DNA from: Clostridia bacterium
GTDB lineage: Bacteria; Bacillota; DSM-12270; Thermacetogeniales; Thermacetogeniaceae
NCBI GenBank assembly: GCA_902812385.1
Contig: CADDZD010000008.1
Span: 1 to 56,250, forward strand
Length of the DNA: 56,250 nt
Direction of reading: 5' to 3'
Below, piece after piece: positions 1-10,510 of the stretch. The notes below the pieces were generated by a model, which did no database searches, was not told the DNA's origin, and saw nothing but the letters and a program-made list of their open reading frames with translations. How positions within the stretch are numbered: position 1 is the first letter of the stretch; each line of letters begins with the position of its first letter. Position numbers and translations under genes: made by a program.

Positions 1-2398
1 TTTGCTCTATGCACATTGCGTGAACAGCCCCACTGTTCGAGCACACATAGTTTTTGGGCACATATTCAACCTGCCGAATTTCCAAATACGGTGGATTCCC
101 GATGATCACATCAAACCCGCCGCGGTCATGGACGATGCCGTAGAACTCCACGAACCAGTGGAAGGGCTGGTGGGATTTCAGCCACTTATCGTAAGCATCC
201 ATGTTGGACGGGTCGACGCCATACTCGCCCGCCAGGTAGTGGTTGAGTTCCTCGTTCAATGCGGCGAGGCGACGGCGCAGTTCCAGTTTGTGCTCAAGGG
301 GCACAGATTCGTCTCTTTCCATCTGCCGGGCGCGGAAGGCTTCAAACGCTTGCTGCAGGTCGGCGGCTTTGGTCTGAATGCGTCCCAGGGTGTTGTCAAA
401 GTCCAGCCTGGCTGTCACCGCCCTCTCGACGTCGGCGTAGGTAGCGAAGCCCACCAGGGTGTTGCCGGCCCTGATGTTGAAGTCGATGTCGGGGAGTGGT
501 TCGACACCGAGGTTGGGATGGCCCGGGTCCGGCTCTACCTGTGCCGCCAGTTTCAGAAAGAGGCGCAGTTTGCAGATTTCCACCGCCTCTTCCATGATGT
601 CCACGCCGTAGAGATTTTTCAGGATGATGCTCTTGAAGATGAAGTAGCGGCGGTTGGGATGAGCGGCCACGCGTTCCAGCACCCTGCGAAAGTCGGCGAA
701 TTTCTCCGGTCTGTGCTTCACGCCCGAGCGTTCGAGGTCCTGTACGAACGCCTCCATGCGCTCCAGACAGGCTTCATAAAGCGGTTCCAGGATGTTGAGG
801 GCGGCAAAGAGAAAGGCGCCGGAGCCGCAAGTAGGGTCGAGTACGGTGACGTTCTCGAGGGCGTGCCAGAAGGCGCGCAGGAGCTCCGGCCCTTCGCAGG
901 TTTCAATGACATCCTGCGCGAACTGGCGGATGTCCAGGTTCAGGGTGATGAGGTCGTTGATGTCGCGCACTTCGCCGCATTGCAGTTTCCGGCGAATTTC
1001 CAGGCAGCGGTTGCGGCGATAAACATACTCGCGCCAGGTCTCGGTTACCAGGCGGATGGGGTCGCCCGCTTCGGCCTGTTCAAGGTTGTAGCGCTTGTCA
1101 AACATACGGGCTTTGGGGTCGTGCATACCGACCTGTACGAAATTGGGCAGCTCGGTTTCGGGCACGATGGAGCCGTCCTCGCGGATAACCCCGTGCTTCA
1201 CTGCCGGATAAAGGTAGCGATCCGGATTGGACCGGAGCAGATCCCAAACGGTGGGGCCGTCCGGGTTGTCGAAAGCTATTTTGCACTTTTGGCGGGCAGC
1301 ATCAAACAGGAAAGGAATGACCGTGTTCTTGCCGATGTATTCGGTGATGTCTTCCTTGGTGTAATAGGCGCCCATCTGCTTTTGGTTGACGTATTTCTCG
1401 AAGATGTAGCCCAGCACGTCGGGGTTGATCTCGTTGTCGGCGCGCAGGGGGCGCTCGTCCAGGTGCCACTGGTAACGGTCGAAGTAGTCAAAGATGCGCT
1501 CGAATGCTTCGTCGGGAATATGAAGCTTCTTGCCGTAACGGTCGGGTTGCTCCAGGGGATGAACATCGAAGATGCCGCCGTTCAGGTGCGGCACCCTGCC
1601 GATAAGCGCCTCCAGTTCGGGCGAGCGCTCTTTTTTACCGAGGCCTTCGTGGAAAAGCCGCAACAAGAAATCGCGGTAAAAGGTATAGAAACGATCCTTG
1701 CCATGCCGCTCCTGCATGTATCGGAGGCGGTTGCGCAGGTAGTTAAGATCACCGTCCAGAAACCCTTTCTTCTGGATGAAGTAGAGGAACATCAACCGGT
1801 TGAGCGTGACCGAGGCATACCAGGCACGGTCTTCTTCCACCGGTATGCCCTCGATGAATTTCAGAAAGGCGGCGTGCTGCCTGCGGAATTCTTCGTAGAA
1901 CCGTTTGGTGACCCGCTCTACATCAAAAGCGGCGCGCACGCGGCCGGTCACGTCAGGCAATGCGATTCGTTCTTCTTCGTCAAGACTGAAGGCGATGGCT
2001 TCGAGTTTTTGCAAAAGCGCCTCGCCTGTCTGCGAGCGGTGGTAATGGTGTTCGCGGCAGGCAAGGGGCTTGCCCGGCTCGCGGCGGACCCATTGCCAGA
2101 CCTGATGGGCGCCTTCGGCATCGGTGAAGATGATGAGGTGCTCGTGGACCGTCCTGGCGACATATTGCTCGATCTTGCGCCTCTCGGCATGGTCGGGTAG
2201 CCGTTCGCCAGCAGGGCTCGGGCAATGGAAAGCGACCATTCCGCGTTTGTGTGCCAGAGCAGAGAGGGTATGGGTGCGCTTGCCGAGAGGAACTTCGAGC
2301 GTCGCCTGGTGATGATCCCAGCCCAGTTCCTCAATGAACAAGCGGCGCAGGTCCGCGTTTTTCAGCAAGCGTCGCGCTCTTTCTCGGTTAATCGGCAT
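1..2398 (-). CDS. Eco57I-type N6-adenine DNA methyltransferase, C-terminus beyond window
   Basis: The minus frame is open from ATG at 2398 to the window edge, about 799 codons, with GAGAGGGG upstream as ribosome binding site. SAM-binding motif I reads DPTCGSGAF at about codon 521 and catalytic motif IV reads NPPY at about codon 768. The stretch GAYYTKEDITEYI before motif I is typical of large Eco57I/type I-like N6-adenine methylases. The long N-terminal region before the methylase domain resembles those of single-chain restriction-modification enzymes, but I cannot identify a nuclease motif in the visible part. It starts 16 bp after the stop of the PLD-SNF2 helicase gene, so the two are surely one operon. 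Probable role: host DNA modification, and self/non-self marking, in a defence system. A 732-codon open frame on the plus strand here is its antisense shadow. Confidence 0.85.
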   Translation of the reverse strand, partial: MPINRERARRLLKNADLRRLFIEELGWDHHQATLEVPLGKRTHTLSALAHKRGMVAFHCPSPAGERLPDHAERRKIEQYVARTVHEHLIIFTDAEGAHQVWQWVRREPGKPLACREHHYHRSQTGEALLQKLEAIAFSLDEEERIALPDVTGRVRAAFDVERVTKRFYEEFRRQHAAFLKFIEGIPVEEDRAWYASVTLNRLMFLYFIQKKGFLDGDLNYLRNRLRYMQERHGKDRFYTFYRDFLLRLFHEGLGKKERSPELEALIGRVPHLNGGIFDVHPLEQPDRYGKKLHIPDEAFERIFDYFDRYQWHLDERPLRADNEINPDVLGYIFEKYVNQKQMGAYYTKEDITEYIGKNTVIPFLFDAARQKCKIAFDNPDGPTVWDLLRSNPDRYLYPAVKHGVIREDGSIVPETELPNFVQVGMHDPKARMFDKRYNLEQAEAGDPIRLVTETWREYVYRRNRCLEIRRKLQCGEVRDINDLITLNLDIRQFAQDVIETCEGPELLRAFWHALENVTVLDPTCGSGAFLFAALNILEPLYEACLERMEAFVQDLERSGVKHRPEKFADFRRVLERVAAHPNRRYFIFKSIILKNLYGVDIMEEAVEICKLRLFLKLAAQVEPDPGHPNLGVEPLPDIDFNIRAGNTLVGFATYADVERAVTARLDFDNTLGRIQTKAADLQQAFEAFRARQMERDESVPLEHKLELRRRLAALNEELNHYLAGEYGVDPSNMDAYDKWLKSHQPFHWFVEFYGIVHDRGGFDVIIGNPPYLEIRQVEYVPKNYVCSNSGAVHAMCIEQ

Positions 2399-2414
2399 GC
2401 CAAACCCCTCTCAG

Positions 2415-5400
2415 TTACTTGTCATCTGGAGCAAGCCCCAATGAACAGATAATCTGCGGTTCTCCGGTTTGCGCTTCTTCGGAGACGATGCACAGGCGGT
2501 CATCCTCTCGCAGCGCAATGACGAGATTCGCGAGTTCCTCATCGGAAATCCCTGCTCGGAGCCGGCGGTTTAAGGTGTCGACTGCCGATTGACGCAGAGG
2601 ATAGCGGTAGATCTCCTCGATGGCCTTTCTCAGTGCCGGCGTATCGAAGAGGGTGCCCTTGACCCGCTCGGCGTAATTTTTGAGCCGCTCATAAGTGCGG
2701 AAGCGTGCGCCGGACGGGCGCCCCAATTGGCCACCTACCGATTTTTCTTCGGTGACCATCAAATCGACGGCCTTTTTCACCAATACATGATGGTTTGCCA
2801 GTCTGGGCAGGGGTGGCGTATCGGGCGGGCATTCGGCGGCTTTGAGAATCTCAAACTGAGATTCGGTGACCGGATTGCCGTTCCTATCCAGCCAGGCGAG
2901 GGCATCATTCCCCTCCGCCGTGCGAAGATAAACAAGTACGCCGTGCGGTTTACCCTCCGTTGCGTGATGGGCGCGTGTGGAATAGACAACGGGCGGCAGG
3001 GAAGGAATAACCTTCTCCAGTTCAGGGTTGCGATCGATCGCATTTTTCCAGATCTGGTAGGCGTAGGAGGCAAGGTCCACTTCGGTTTCTGCCTCGCCAT
3101 CGAGGATACCTGCTTTCTCGTGATAGAGATTCACGAGGTCTTCGCGCTCCCGTTCGTCCTCGAAAAAGGCTTCATCGGTGCCCACCACCTCGGCATTTTC
3201 TTTCAGGCGTTGGCGTACGCGGGCACGCAGATGGATAAGCCTTTCCACGCCATCTGCAGGCAGGAATGAATAGCAGAGGATGCGGTCGGACTTCTGGCCG
3301 AGGCGATCGACACGCCCGGCACGCTGGACAAGCCGGATGATTGCCCACGGCAGATCATAGTTCATGACAATGGCGCAATCTTGGAGGTTCTGGCCCTCGC
3401 TAAGGACGTCGGTTGCAATAAGTATGCGAAGTTCGTCGTGGGGTGAAATCTGGTCGCGCTTGCCGTTGCTTGTCGGGCTGAAGCGCCAGGCATAGGATGT
3501 GGGGTTCTCTGTCTCTCCGGTGACACCGGAGATTTGTGTGATACCCCTTGCTTTCAATTCTTTCTCCAGATAACGAACCGTGTCGGCAAACTGCGTAAAG
3601 ACAATAACCTTCTCGTGGGGGTGAACCTCGGTCAGCAGGTTATAGAGTGCTTCGAGCTTGGCGTCACGGGCAGGGTCCCAATCACCGCAATGCCGGAGGA
3701 TCTCGAGGAGTCTTCCTGCATCATCAGCCAGATCCTTGCTAAGCGATGGGTCAAAAAGGTCAGCCCGGAGCCACCTGAAGCGTTTTTTCATCTGCGTTCG
3801 GTAAACCTCATACACCTCTGCGGCGCGACTGGCAAACTCCTCGGGAGTGCGCAGGCCGGTCTTTGACTGGAGTCCGGCGTTTTCGTCATGATCCTCTTCG
3901 AACCATTCGTCGCCAGCCCGCTCGTCGTCTACGTCCTCATCATAGTTGCCGGTATCCAGCAAGCCGGCGTCTTGCGTGCCGATGGGTATTGGCAGTCCGT
4001 TCTTGAGGGCGTGAAGGAACACATAGTTGCGCAGGATGTGGCGCTCGACCGAGAGCAGAAAGGCTTCGCCGCTGCTCTCCAGTCGCTTGAAGAGGTTGGT
4101 GCGGCAAAATCCCATGAGGCGCTTTCCGGCGCGCGAGAGATCCTGGACGATTTTCGTCTCCGCAGGTGTAGGAGGGTTGTGGGGCATGGCGGCCACATAA
4201 TTCCCCAGGCCATAGCGCGGCAGATTGAGCGCATTGATGGCATCCACCACGTCGGGTGCGTACAGACGAGCGTACTGATCATCAGGGTCTGTTTCGTCGA
4301 TCCGGAACCTGACCGTCTTTGGGATGCGCTCCGGAAAATACGAAGGTGTGCCGTCCTCAAAGACTAGATATTTTCTGCCTGTTTTAGGATCGGTGGCGGC
4401 ATAATTCTCTTGAATGAATGTGCGGGTGCGGCGGACCATATACAGGCGCATGAGCTCGCGCCAATCGTCGGCATACTGACTCTTTTCAAAAGCGGCCAGC
4501 GACCGCACCGGGCATTGGTGCCGCCGAATGAACTCGGTTTCCCCGATTTCGCGCAGCAAGCGCTCGGGTCGGATGCCAAGGTCCTTGTCCTCAGGGACGA
4601 AGAGACGGAGTTGATTCGAAAGATCGAGATAGGTCTTGTTGTAGGGTGTTGCGGAAAGCAGGATGCACTTGCACTCGTTTTTCTCGATGTACTCCTGGAT
4701 CACACGGTAGCGTTTGCCTTCGCGATTGCGCAGGTTTTGGCTTTCATCGATGATTACGACGCGGTAGCGGCGTAGCTGCGGCAGTTCGCTGATTACTTTT
4801 GTGATCGGTAAGACTTTCGCATACAGGCGATACTCGGCGACATGGTTCTCCCACATCTCGACTAGGTTTTTCGGACAAATGATAAGCGTTTCGGTGTGCT
4901 GGTCCTCCTGGAAGATCTTTGCGAGTGCTGTGGCCATGAGGGTCTTGCCGAGGCCAACCACGTCCCCGATGAGCACGCCATTACGCTTGTTGAGATGGTG
5001 GGCGGCGATCTTCACGGCGGCGATCTGGTACGGGAGGAGGCGGTTGCCGAATTCGGGTGGTATGCGGAACTCGGAAAGACCGGTGCGAGCCTCTCGGGAA
5101 AGGTGATAGGCCATTTTCACATAGATGTGGTAGGGTGAGATGGGCTCCTCTCTTGCCCAGCTCTGCTCGATGACATCGATGAGGTCCTGCGTGATGTCCA
5201 CGCACCAGCGGTCGTTCCAGCGTTCTTCGAACCAGCGGGCGAGTTTCTGGGCGGCGTCATGGTCGAGCACATCAACATTGAGTTCTCCTTGTTGGCTGAG
5301 CCCAGCCAGGGTGAGGTTGCTGCTTCCCAGATACCCGATAACGGGATTGATCGGATCGCTTCGGAAACACAGGTAAAGCTTGGCGTGCAGCGGGTAGCGC

Positions 5401-5801
5401 AAGAATAGTTTCACGACGAGCTTGCCGTTCCTCAGTTGTTTGGCAAGGCGACGCAAACCGGCTTCGTCCTCGTCTGTTGGAGCACCTAGCGTGAGTTGCT
5501 GCCGAAATTCCTCTGCTAGTTTGCGTTTCAGTCTTAGCGCTGTTTGGTTGTCTATATCCTCTTGCTTGTTAGCAAGGCTGAGAGCGGTGCGAAGATCTTC
5601 TTGGGGGAGCCGCTGCATACCCACCAATAAGCGGCATTGATTGCCCGGTTTGCCGGACCAACGCTCAATAAGGTCATCAATGGCGCGCCATCCGCGCAGG
5701 TTAAAGTAGCCGACACAAAAGTCGGCACGGTCGGTCAGGTTTAACGTTTCCCTTAATGCGGGAAGAAGGGGCTGTTCGATGTTATCGAAGATGCGCGGCA
5801 T
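2415..5801 (-). CDS. PLD-domain SNF2-family helicase, probable restriction/defence protein
   Basis: The protein has 1128 residues from ATG at 5801, chosen for GGAGG 9 bp upstream; an in-frame start at 5852 has no such site. Residues 1-200 form a phospholipase D-like domain, with HAK at 139-141 and GSSN at 159-162. A superfamily 2 SNF2-type motor follows: GDVVGLGKT at 279-287 (Walker A), DESQ at 352-355 (motif II), [10 protein letters not shown] (motif III) and a C-terminal motif VI reading [11 protein letters not shown]. Only one HxK motif is visible, so a PLD nuclease would need to dimerise. Known relatives translocate on double-stranded DNA. Coupled to the downstream adenine methylase, it is plausibly the restriction arm of a two-gene anti-phage or restriction system. 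DISARM also pairs a SNF2 helicase with a methylase, but there the PLD protein is separate. Confidence 0.85.
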   Translation of the reverse strand: MPRIFDNIEQPLLPALRETLNLTDRADFCVGYFNLRGWRAIDDLIERWSGKPGNQCRLLVGMQRLPQEDLRTALSLANKQEDIDNQTALRLKRKLAEEFRQQLTLGAPTDEDEAGLRRLAKQLRNGKLVVKLFLRYPLHAKLYLCFRSDPINPVIGYLGSSNLTLAGLSQQGELNVDVLDHDAAQKLARWFEERWNDRWCVDITQDLIDVIEQSWAREEPISPYHIYVKMAYHLSREARTGLSEFRIPPEFGNRLLPYQIAAVKIAAHHLNKRNGVLIGDVVGLGKTLMATALAKIFQEDQHTETLIICPKNLVEMWENHVAEYRLYAKVLPITKVISELPQLRRYRVVIIDESQNLRNREGKRYRVIQEYIEKNECKCILLSATPYNKTYLDLSNQLRLFVPEDKDLGIRPERLLREIGETEFIRRHQCPVRSLAAFEKSQYADDWRELMRLYMVRRTRTFIQENYAATDPKTGRKYLVFEDGTPSYFPERIPKTVRFRIDETDPDDQYARLYAPDVVDAINALNLPRYGLGNYVAAMPHNPPTPAETKIVQDLSRAGKRLMGFCRTNLFKRLESSGEAFLLSVERHILRNYVFLHALKNGLPIPIGTQDAGLLDTGNYDEDVDDERAGDEWFEEDHDENAGLQSKTGLRTPEEFASRAAEVYEVYRTQMKKRFRWLRADLFDPSLSKDLADDAGRLLEILRHCGDWDPARDAKLEALYNLLTEVHPHEKVIVFTQFADTVRYLEKELKARGITQISGVTGETENPTSYAWRFSPTSNGKRDQISPHDELRILIATDVLSEGQNLQDCAIVMNYDLPWAIIRLVQRAGRVDRLGQKSDRILCYSFLPADGVERLIHLRARVRQRLKENAEVVGTDEAFFEDEREREDLVNLYHEKAGILDGEAETEVDLASYAYQIWKNAIDRNPELEKVIPSLPPVVYSTRAHHATEGKPHGVLVYLRTAEGNDALAWLDRNGNPVTESQFEILKAAECPPDTPPLPRLANHHVLVKKAVDLMVTEEKSVGGQLGRPSGARFRTYERLKNYAERVKGTLFDTPALRKAIEEIYRYPLRQSAVDTLNRRLRAGISDEELANLVIALREDDRLCIVSEEAQTGEPQIICSLGLAPDDK

Positions 5802-6115
5802 GTCCGGTTTCCTCCATGTAAGTAACGTGATGGCTTTGCAAGGTGGGTTCACAACATAACTGATCTGCCATCGGGCCCCAAGCCCAAGTTGGTGCTGACA
5901 TCGGGCTTTTTCACTCTTGGCACGTTATCCTCCCGAACAATATCGGTTAATTCAATCTGCCTGGCAAATATCCTAGTCATTATGAATTATGGACATATTA
6001 CCCATTTCGGCATAAGGCGTGAAATTCCTTCCTTATTATAAAGGAGGAGCCCAAAACCAACTGTTCTCCTTCATCCATCCCGATTTGGGTTTCTAATCCT
6101 AATCTACTTGATATA
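5802..6115. other. Intergenic region upstream of the defence operon
   Basis: About 310 bp without a convincing gene. It should contain the promoter for the minus-strand helicase-methylase operon, but no clear -35/-10 pair stands out. The stretch around 5940-6060 is richer in A+T than its surroundings. I see no repeat, RNA gene or operator here. Confidence 0.4.
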
Positions 6116-6158
6116 AAAAAGTACAAAAAATAGAGGCCTTATGGCCCCTCTGTACCGT
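6116..6158 (-). terminator. Intrinsic terminator of the exported-protein gene
   Basis: On the minus strand AGAGGGGCC, a four-base loop and GGCCTCT form an imperfect stem, followed by ATTTTTTG. It lies about 20 bp after the stop of the minus-strand gene at 6179-7024. Confidence 0.7.
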
Positions 6159-6178
6159 CGTGGAATATAACGGGGCTG

Positions 6179-7024
6179 TTATGGTGCCGCCCTTAATGTA
6201 AAGGTTTCTTTTTGGCCGTTCCATTCCACGGTGACGGTATAGGTATCGTCTTTCCTGGTCAGGGCAACGTTGCTGCCGCCGGAACCGGTGATGGCGTAGC
6301 CGTTCTGATCCAGAGTCGTGTGGCCGCTCATGCCGCCTGACGGCGCCATACATGTATAGCTGATCTCACTCACGTCCTCGATGTCTTTTCCTTTGTATTT
6401 TAAAACAGGATGCTCGGTCTGCCAGTTTTCGTACTGCCACCTGCCGCCGGAGTCTTCCCACCAGTATTCGTAGTACCTGTAAATCAACTGCGCTTCCCAG
6501 TGAGTTCCCGATCCCTTAAAGATCAGCGTCCGGCCGTTGTTGAGCCCGGTAAAAACCGCATCGGCGACTTTTCTGAAAATCAGGTTTTCCGCATCGTTCA
6601 TGGGTATTTCTACCGGTGTGTAAACCACCAGCACGTTCCTTGCTTCGTGCAGTCGTGGGAACAGGCTATACCGGGAAAAAAGCGAACGGACGACCTCATT
6701 CCTGCCTGCCGGGTCATAGCCGGGTCCGTCGTAAACCTTTTTACGGTCCTCGATTGATTTAAAGATATAGACGAACAGGCTGTCTTCGGTGTTCGCGATT
6801 TTGAACAGGGCAGGCCTGACGCCGCCGAGTTCCAGCTCGGCGCGCCCCACCCGGCCGTTGATAAGCTGCATCCCTCCTGCCTTAAAGGCCCCGGTCACGT
6901 CATAAAGGGATAGCAAACCGTCCTCCGCCTTGTTGCTCAAACGGTAGTTGAAAAAAGCGATGGAGCCTGCAGCAAGGCAAAGGGCGATCAGGGATGCCAG
7001 AGCCGGTACTGTTAACCGCTTCAT
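6179..7024 (-). CDS. Exported or membrane-anchored protein of unknown function
   Basis: The protein has 281 residues. The ATG at 7024 is preferred over an upstream ATG at 7057 because AGGAAGGGG lies just before it. The N-terminus (MKRLTVPALASLIALC) is a positive end followed by a hydrophobic segment, consistent with a signal peptide or N-terminal anchor. The rest is hydrophilic, rich in aromatic residues and apparently extracytoplasmic. The final 60 residues are rich in glycine, serine and threonine in a beta-like pattern. I recognise no domain. It is a monocistronic unit with its own terminator, next to the divergently read corA region. Confidence 0.7.
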   Translation of the reverse strand: MKRLTVPALASLIALCLAAGSIAFFNYRLSNKAEDGLLSLYDVTGAFKAGGMQLINGRVGRAELELGGVRPALFKIANTEDSLFVYIFKSIEDRKKVYDGPGYDPAGRNEVVRSLFSRYSLFPRLHEARNVLVVYTPVEIPMNDAENLIFRKVADAVFTGLNNGRTLIFKGSGTHWEAQLIYRYYEYWWEDSGGRWQYENWQTEHPVLKYKGKDIEDVSEISYTCMAPSGGMSGHTTLDQNGYAITGSGGSNVALTRKDDTYTVTVEWNGQKETFTLRAAP

Positions 7025-7718
7025 CAAAAACCCCTTCCTCAAAACATGAACTTTCAAGCCGCTTACGGCACCAAAAAAACAAAAGTGCAGCTAACCGCAG
7101 CCGAACCGAAACGGGAAATCAAGATTGACGGCAATCATTTGTTCACAAAGGGCTTGACCGGTTCTTCCAGATACAGGCACGGTATTACCAATATATTCTT
7201 TCGCTGGCATGCAAATTCCTGCCGGGATCGGAGATTTTATGACCGGAATCATGAAATCTTTCCCGATCTATAATATTTACAGGGGTTATGAACGTCCTTT
7301 TCCGGAGAAACAGGCCGACCACTGCAATCTCGACGGTGGCCGCTACGGCAGCAGGTCTTGGTTTTCTTTTTACGGCCGTTCACGCCTTTCCCTCCGGTGC
7401 GTTTTAGACCTTCTCCACGGACGGCGGCGGCTTCATCTTCAATAAATTTGTTTTACGGGGTTTTTTGTCCCTTTGCTCCGGGTTATAATATCTTTGTGCC
7501 TGTTTTTTACGGGAGTGACCCGGTCCGGCCTTGAAAGCCGTCGGGCGGCGAATTATCGAGGATGGATGGGGGTGATGGGAATGGACGATGCCGGAGGTAG
7601 TCACAGTTCCACCGGCAATATGTTGCACCGGAAAAAGAGAAGCAAGGGGAAGCGGTCTGTTCCCGTCGCTCCGGCGGGAGCTGCTTCCCCGAAAACCTGA
7701 TCAGAAGGGGGGAAGTTC
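7025..7718. other. Intergenic region with a repeat fragment and possible tiny ORFs
   Basis: About 690 bp between two divergently read genes. Positions 7088-7117 match the core of the foldback repeat (AGCTAACCGCAGCCGAA against AGCTAACGGCAGCCGAA in the better copies). A 39-codon frame at 7288-7407 encodes a positive start and hydrophobic stretch resembling a signal peptide, with CAGGGG upstream; it may be real or a remnant. No M-box magnesium riboswitch was recognised upstream of corA. Confidence 0.3.
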
Positions 7719-8696
7719 ATGCTCCAGGTTTACAAGACCATCCGCGGTTATATTCAGGAGATCGATTCCTTCGCGGAAAAGGGGATCTGGATCAACCTGA
7801 CGGACCCTTCGGAGGGGGAAATCGCCGAAGTGAGCGCCAGAACCGGCATCGAGGCGGATTTCCTCAAGGCGGCCCTCGATGCGGAGGAGAGGCCGAGGAT
7901 CGAGGCGGAGGACGGGCAGGTACTGATCGTGATCGACATTCCGTACATCGCGGGGAAGGATTCCCCGGTGACCTATAACACCATTCCGCTGGGCATCGTG
8001 GTAACGGAGGAGGCCATCGTCACCGTCTGCCTGCAGCACAGCGTTTTGATCGAAGAAATGATCCGGCGCAAGTCGTTAATGCCCCATACGCAGAAAAAGA
8101 CACGTTTTGTCCTGCAGATCCTGTTCAACAATGCCAGGCTGTACCTTAATTACCTGAAGCAGATCGACAAGCTGACCACCGAGATCGAAAACGAGCTGCA
8201 CAAATCCATGAAAAACGAGGAACTGATCCGGCTGCTCAACCTGGAAAAGAGCCTGGTGTACTTTACCACCTCCCTCCGGGCCAACGAAATAGTGCTGGAA
8301 AAGCTCTTGCGCACCTACCTGAAAAAGATGCACGACGAAGAAAGCCAGATCACGGTGCAGATCCTGAAGATGTACGAGGAGGATGAGGACCTGCTGGAGG
8401 ATGTCATCACCGAAAACAAGCAGGCCATGGAGATGGGGGAGATCTACACCAACATTTTGACCGGGATGATGGATGCCTTCGCATCGGTTATATCCAATAA
8501 CCTGAACATAGTCATGAAGTTTTTGACTTCTGTCACCATTATCATGGCTATTCCGACAATTATCGGGAGTTTCTTTGGGATGAACGTGCGGCTGCCTTAC
8601 CAGAATTCACCTCATGCCTTTTTCGGGATTGTGGTCTTTACGGGGCTGTCGGTCCTGACCGGGATTCTGATCCTGGCCAAAAAGAGGATGTTCTAG
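7719..8696 (+). CDS. corA: CorA-family magnesium/divalent cation transporter
   Basis: The protein has 325 residues and starts at ATG 7719 after AAGGGGGGAAG. It has the family plan: an acidic, helical cytoplasmic N-terminal domain of about 260 residues and two C-terminal membrane segments. The signature GMN (FFGMNVRLPYQ) lies between the two segments and forms the outer pore entrance. The short positive tail (KKRMF) is also typical. It mediates Mg2+, and possibly Co2+ or Ni2+, movement across the membrane as a homopentamer. It appears to be transcribed alone. The length agrees with other CorA proteins and no key motif is missing. Confidence 0.93.
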   Translation: MLQVYKTIRGYIQEIDSFAEKGIWINLTDPSEGEIAEVSARTGIEADFLKAALDAEERPRIEAEDGQVLIVIDIPYIAGKDSPVTYNTIPLGIVVTEEAIVTVCLQHSVLIEEMIRRKSLMPHTQKKTRFVLQILFNNARLYLNYLKQIDKLTTEIENELHKSMKNEELIRLLNLEKSLVYFTTSLRANEIVLEKLLRTYLKKMHDEESQITVQILKMYEEDEDLLEDVITENKQAMEMGEIYTNILTGMMDAFASVISNNLNIVMKFLTSVTIIMAIPTIIGSFFGMNVRLPYQNSPHAFFGIVVFTGLSVLTGILILAKKRMF

Positions 8697-8862
8697 CGCA
8701 TTTGGCCCGACCTGCCCCTTCGCCGGAGGTGGCGTGCTCCTGTGCCGGCCCCCGGTCACCGGGAGAATTGCCTTACGGCAGGCTTCATGTTAGAATATTT
8801 TCTGCTGCGGGTTGAGCCCGGCGGTTTTTATCCTAATTGAGTCAACGGCGGGAAGGTTAGCC

Positions 8863-9402
8863 TTGGAAAACGATCATCACGGCACAGATGAAAAGTTCAT
8901 GCAGGATGCCCTCAAGGAGGCCTGGCGCGCCGCCGAGAAGGGGGAGGTGCCGGTGGGTGCCGTCATCGTCAGGGAAGGCCGGATTATCGCCCGGGGGCAC
9001 AACCTGCGGGAGCGGCTGGGAGACCCCACCGCCCATGCCGAAATGCTGGCGATGCGGGATGCCGCCCAGGTGGTGGGTGGGTGGCGCCTGAACGGCTGCA
9101 CCCTCTACGTTACCATGGAACCCTGCCCCATGTGCGCCGGCGCTGCGATCCAGGCGCGCCTGGACAGGATCGTCTACGGGGCGGCGGATCCGAAGGCGGG
9201 CGCTGCCGGAAGCTGCGTGGACCTGCTTTCCCGGGACTGCTTCAACCACCGGGTGGCGGTGACCGGCGGGGTTCTTGCCGGGAAGTGCGCCTTTGTGGTG
9301 CAGGAGTTCTTCCGCAAGCTGCGGGCTACAGGAACGGAGCAGGACAGGGAGCCGGGGAAACTGCCGGGAAGGGGCTGCCATGCCGGCCCGGATTTGATAT
9401 AA
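8863..9402 (+). CDS. tadA: tRNA-specific adenosine deaminase
   Basis: The protein has 179 residues. TTG at 8863 is preferred because GGGAAGG lies about 16 bp upstream and the conserved part begins soon after. It has the zinc-dependent deaminase signature: HAE, with the proton-shuttling glutamate, and PCPMC about 30 residues later. TadA converts adenosine 34 of tRNA-Arg(ACG) to inosine. In Bacillus this gene lies directly before scr and dnaX. Here a tRNA-Ser gene and about 9 kb of accessory DNA separate them. The C-terminal tail of roughly 25 residues after the domain is not conserved in appearance. Confidence 0.93.
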   Translation: MENDHHGTDEKFMQDALKEAWRAAEKGEVPVGAVIVREGRIIARGHNLRERLGDPTAHAEMLAMRDAAQVVGGWRLNGCTLYVTMEPCPMCAGAAIQARLDRIVYGAADPKAGAAGSCVDLLSRDCFNHRVAVTGGVLAGKCAFVVQEFFRKLRATGTEQDREPGKLPGRGCHAGPDLI

Positions 9403-9416
9403 TAGGGGATGAAAAC

Positions 9417-9511
9417 GGAGAGGTGGCAGAGTCCGGTTGAATGCGCTCGACTCGAAATCGAGTAGGCTGTGATGAGCGGCCTCGTGGGTTCGAATCCCAC
9501 CCTCTCCGCCA
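9417..9511 (+). tRNA. tRNA-Ser (anticodon CGA)
   Basis: The acceptor stem GGAGAGG pairs with CCTCTCC, and CCA is encoded. The anticodon stem CTCGA/TCGAG encloses the loop CTCGAAA, giving anticodon CGA for UCG codons. The variable arm is long, as expected for serine, and the T-loop is GTTCGAATC. A TATAAT-like box sits about 20 bp upstream. It forms the left flank of the accessory block that ends near a second tRNA-Ser at 18510. Confidence 0.96.
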
Positions 9512-9940
9512 TTGAGAAGATCAACGGGCCGGGTGCTTGCTGCAAATCGAGTGCAGCGCAAATCCGGCCTTTTACTTTTCCGGGGCCGCCTTTTCGTTAA
9601 CCTCAAAACAAGAAGGGGGATATCCACCCCTTTTCAAGCTCTTCCATTGTTTCCGGTCCCGTCAGAGCTGTTCGAGCGGCGGCGGAAACCGGCCCACTGC
9701 CGCACCAAACTTTTCGGCGCATTATACAAGGCCGGGATAGGGCCTGCTGACCGTATGCTGACGGTAATTACGGCTATTGCTATACTGGAAATCGGCCATG
9801 CCTGTTCATCTAACAAAGGAACAACCACGGTATGCAGGCAGTTGACGACAAGACCGGATACGGGCTGCCGGTGGATTCTTGCAGGTAAAAATGTGGTATA
9901 ATGGCAGTGCAGGAGGTAGTAAGAACGGGGGGTAGGAAGC
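9512..9940. other. Intergenic region with promoter of the Uma2 gene
   Basis: No coding region is supported. From about 9865 onward the sequence, including a TATAAT at 9897-9902 and the following leader, is duplicated at 18212-18391 next to a truncated copy of the downstream gene. The rest shows nothing that I recognise. Confidence 0.4.
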
Positions 9941-10510
9941 ATGTCCATGCCGTTGACGGGCCCGGGGAAAAGGGAGACGGCCTGCACCTACGACGATTAC
10001 CGCAGGCTGCCCGAGGGCGCACCGTACCAGCTGATCGGAGGGGAACTGGTTTTGACACCTGCGCCGGGGACCTATCACCAGGTTGTTTCCATGAGACTGG
10101 GGGTTGAGTTGGTAAATTTCGTAACGGTCGGGCAAAAGGGAATTACTCTATTTGCTCCGGTAGATGTCTATCTGGGAGAGCATGAGACCTATCAGCCCGA
10201 TATCGTGTTTATTGCCAGGGACAGGCTGGGGATTATCGAGCCGGAGCGGATCAATGGCGCTCCCGATCTGGTGGTGGAAATCCTTTCCCCCAGCACCGCT
10301 TATTACGACCTGCGCAAGAAATTCAGGGTATATGAAAAATCGAGCGTTAAGGAATACTGGATCGTGGACCCGGAGGAAAAACTGGTACAGGTCTTCGTAC
10401 TGCGGGATGACCGGTTCGTCCTGGACCAGGAAGTGGGAGAGGACGGAGTTGCCTGTTCACGCCTCCTGGACGGCTTTAAGGTCAATGTGGAGAGCATCTT
10501 TACGGTATAA
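9941..10510 (+). CDS. Uma2-family putative endonuclease (DUF820)
   Basis: The protein has 189 residues and starts at ATG 9941 after GGGGGGTAGGAAG. It shows the Uma2/DUF820 pattern within the PD-(D/E)XK fold: QPDIVFI supplies the aspartate, PDLVVEILSPST follows with the glutamate, then a DLRKKFRVYEKSSVKEYW segment with conserved lysines. Such proteins are abundant in cyanobacteria and thermophilic Firmicutes, often in many copies, and their role is unclear. A worn copy of its promoter, leader and first codons lies at 18212-18391. A strong terminator follows at 10619. Confidence 0.88.
   Translation: MSMPLTGPGKRETACTYDDYRRLPEGAPYQLIGGELVLTPAPGTYHQVVSMRLGVELVNFVTVGQKGITLFAPVDVYLGEHETYQPDIVFIARDRLGIIEPERINGAPDLVVEILSPSTAYYDLRKKFRVYEKSSVKEYWIVDPEEKLVQVFVLRDDRFVLDQEVGEDGVACSRLLDGFKVNVESIFTV

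Noticed and set aside
2-2200. A 732-codon plus-strand open frame
   Set aside because: The opposite strand has motif I (DPTCGSGAF) and NPPY in a continuous frame with a ribosome binding site; the plus frame is its codon-aligned shadow with no recognisable domain.
7025-7718. A magnesium-sensing M-box leader upstream of corA
   Set aside because: I looked for the conserved M-box core and did not find it; the region instead has a repeat fragment and small frames.
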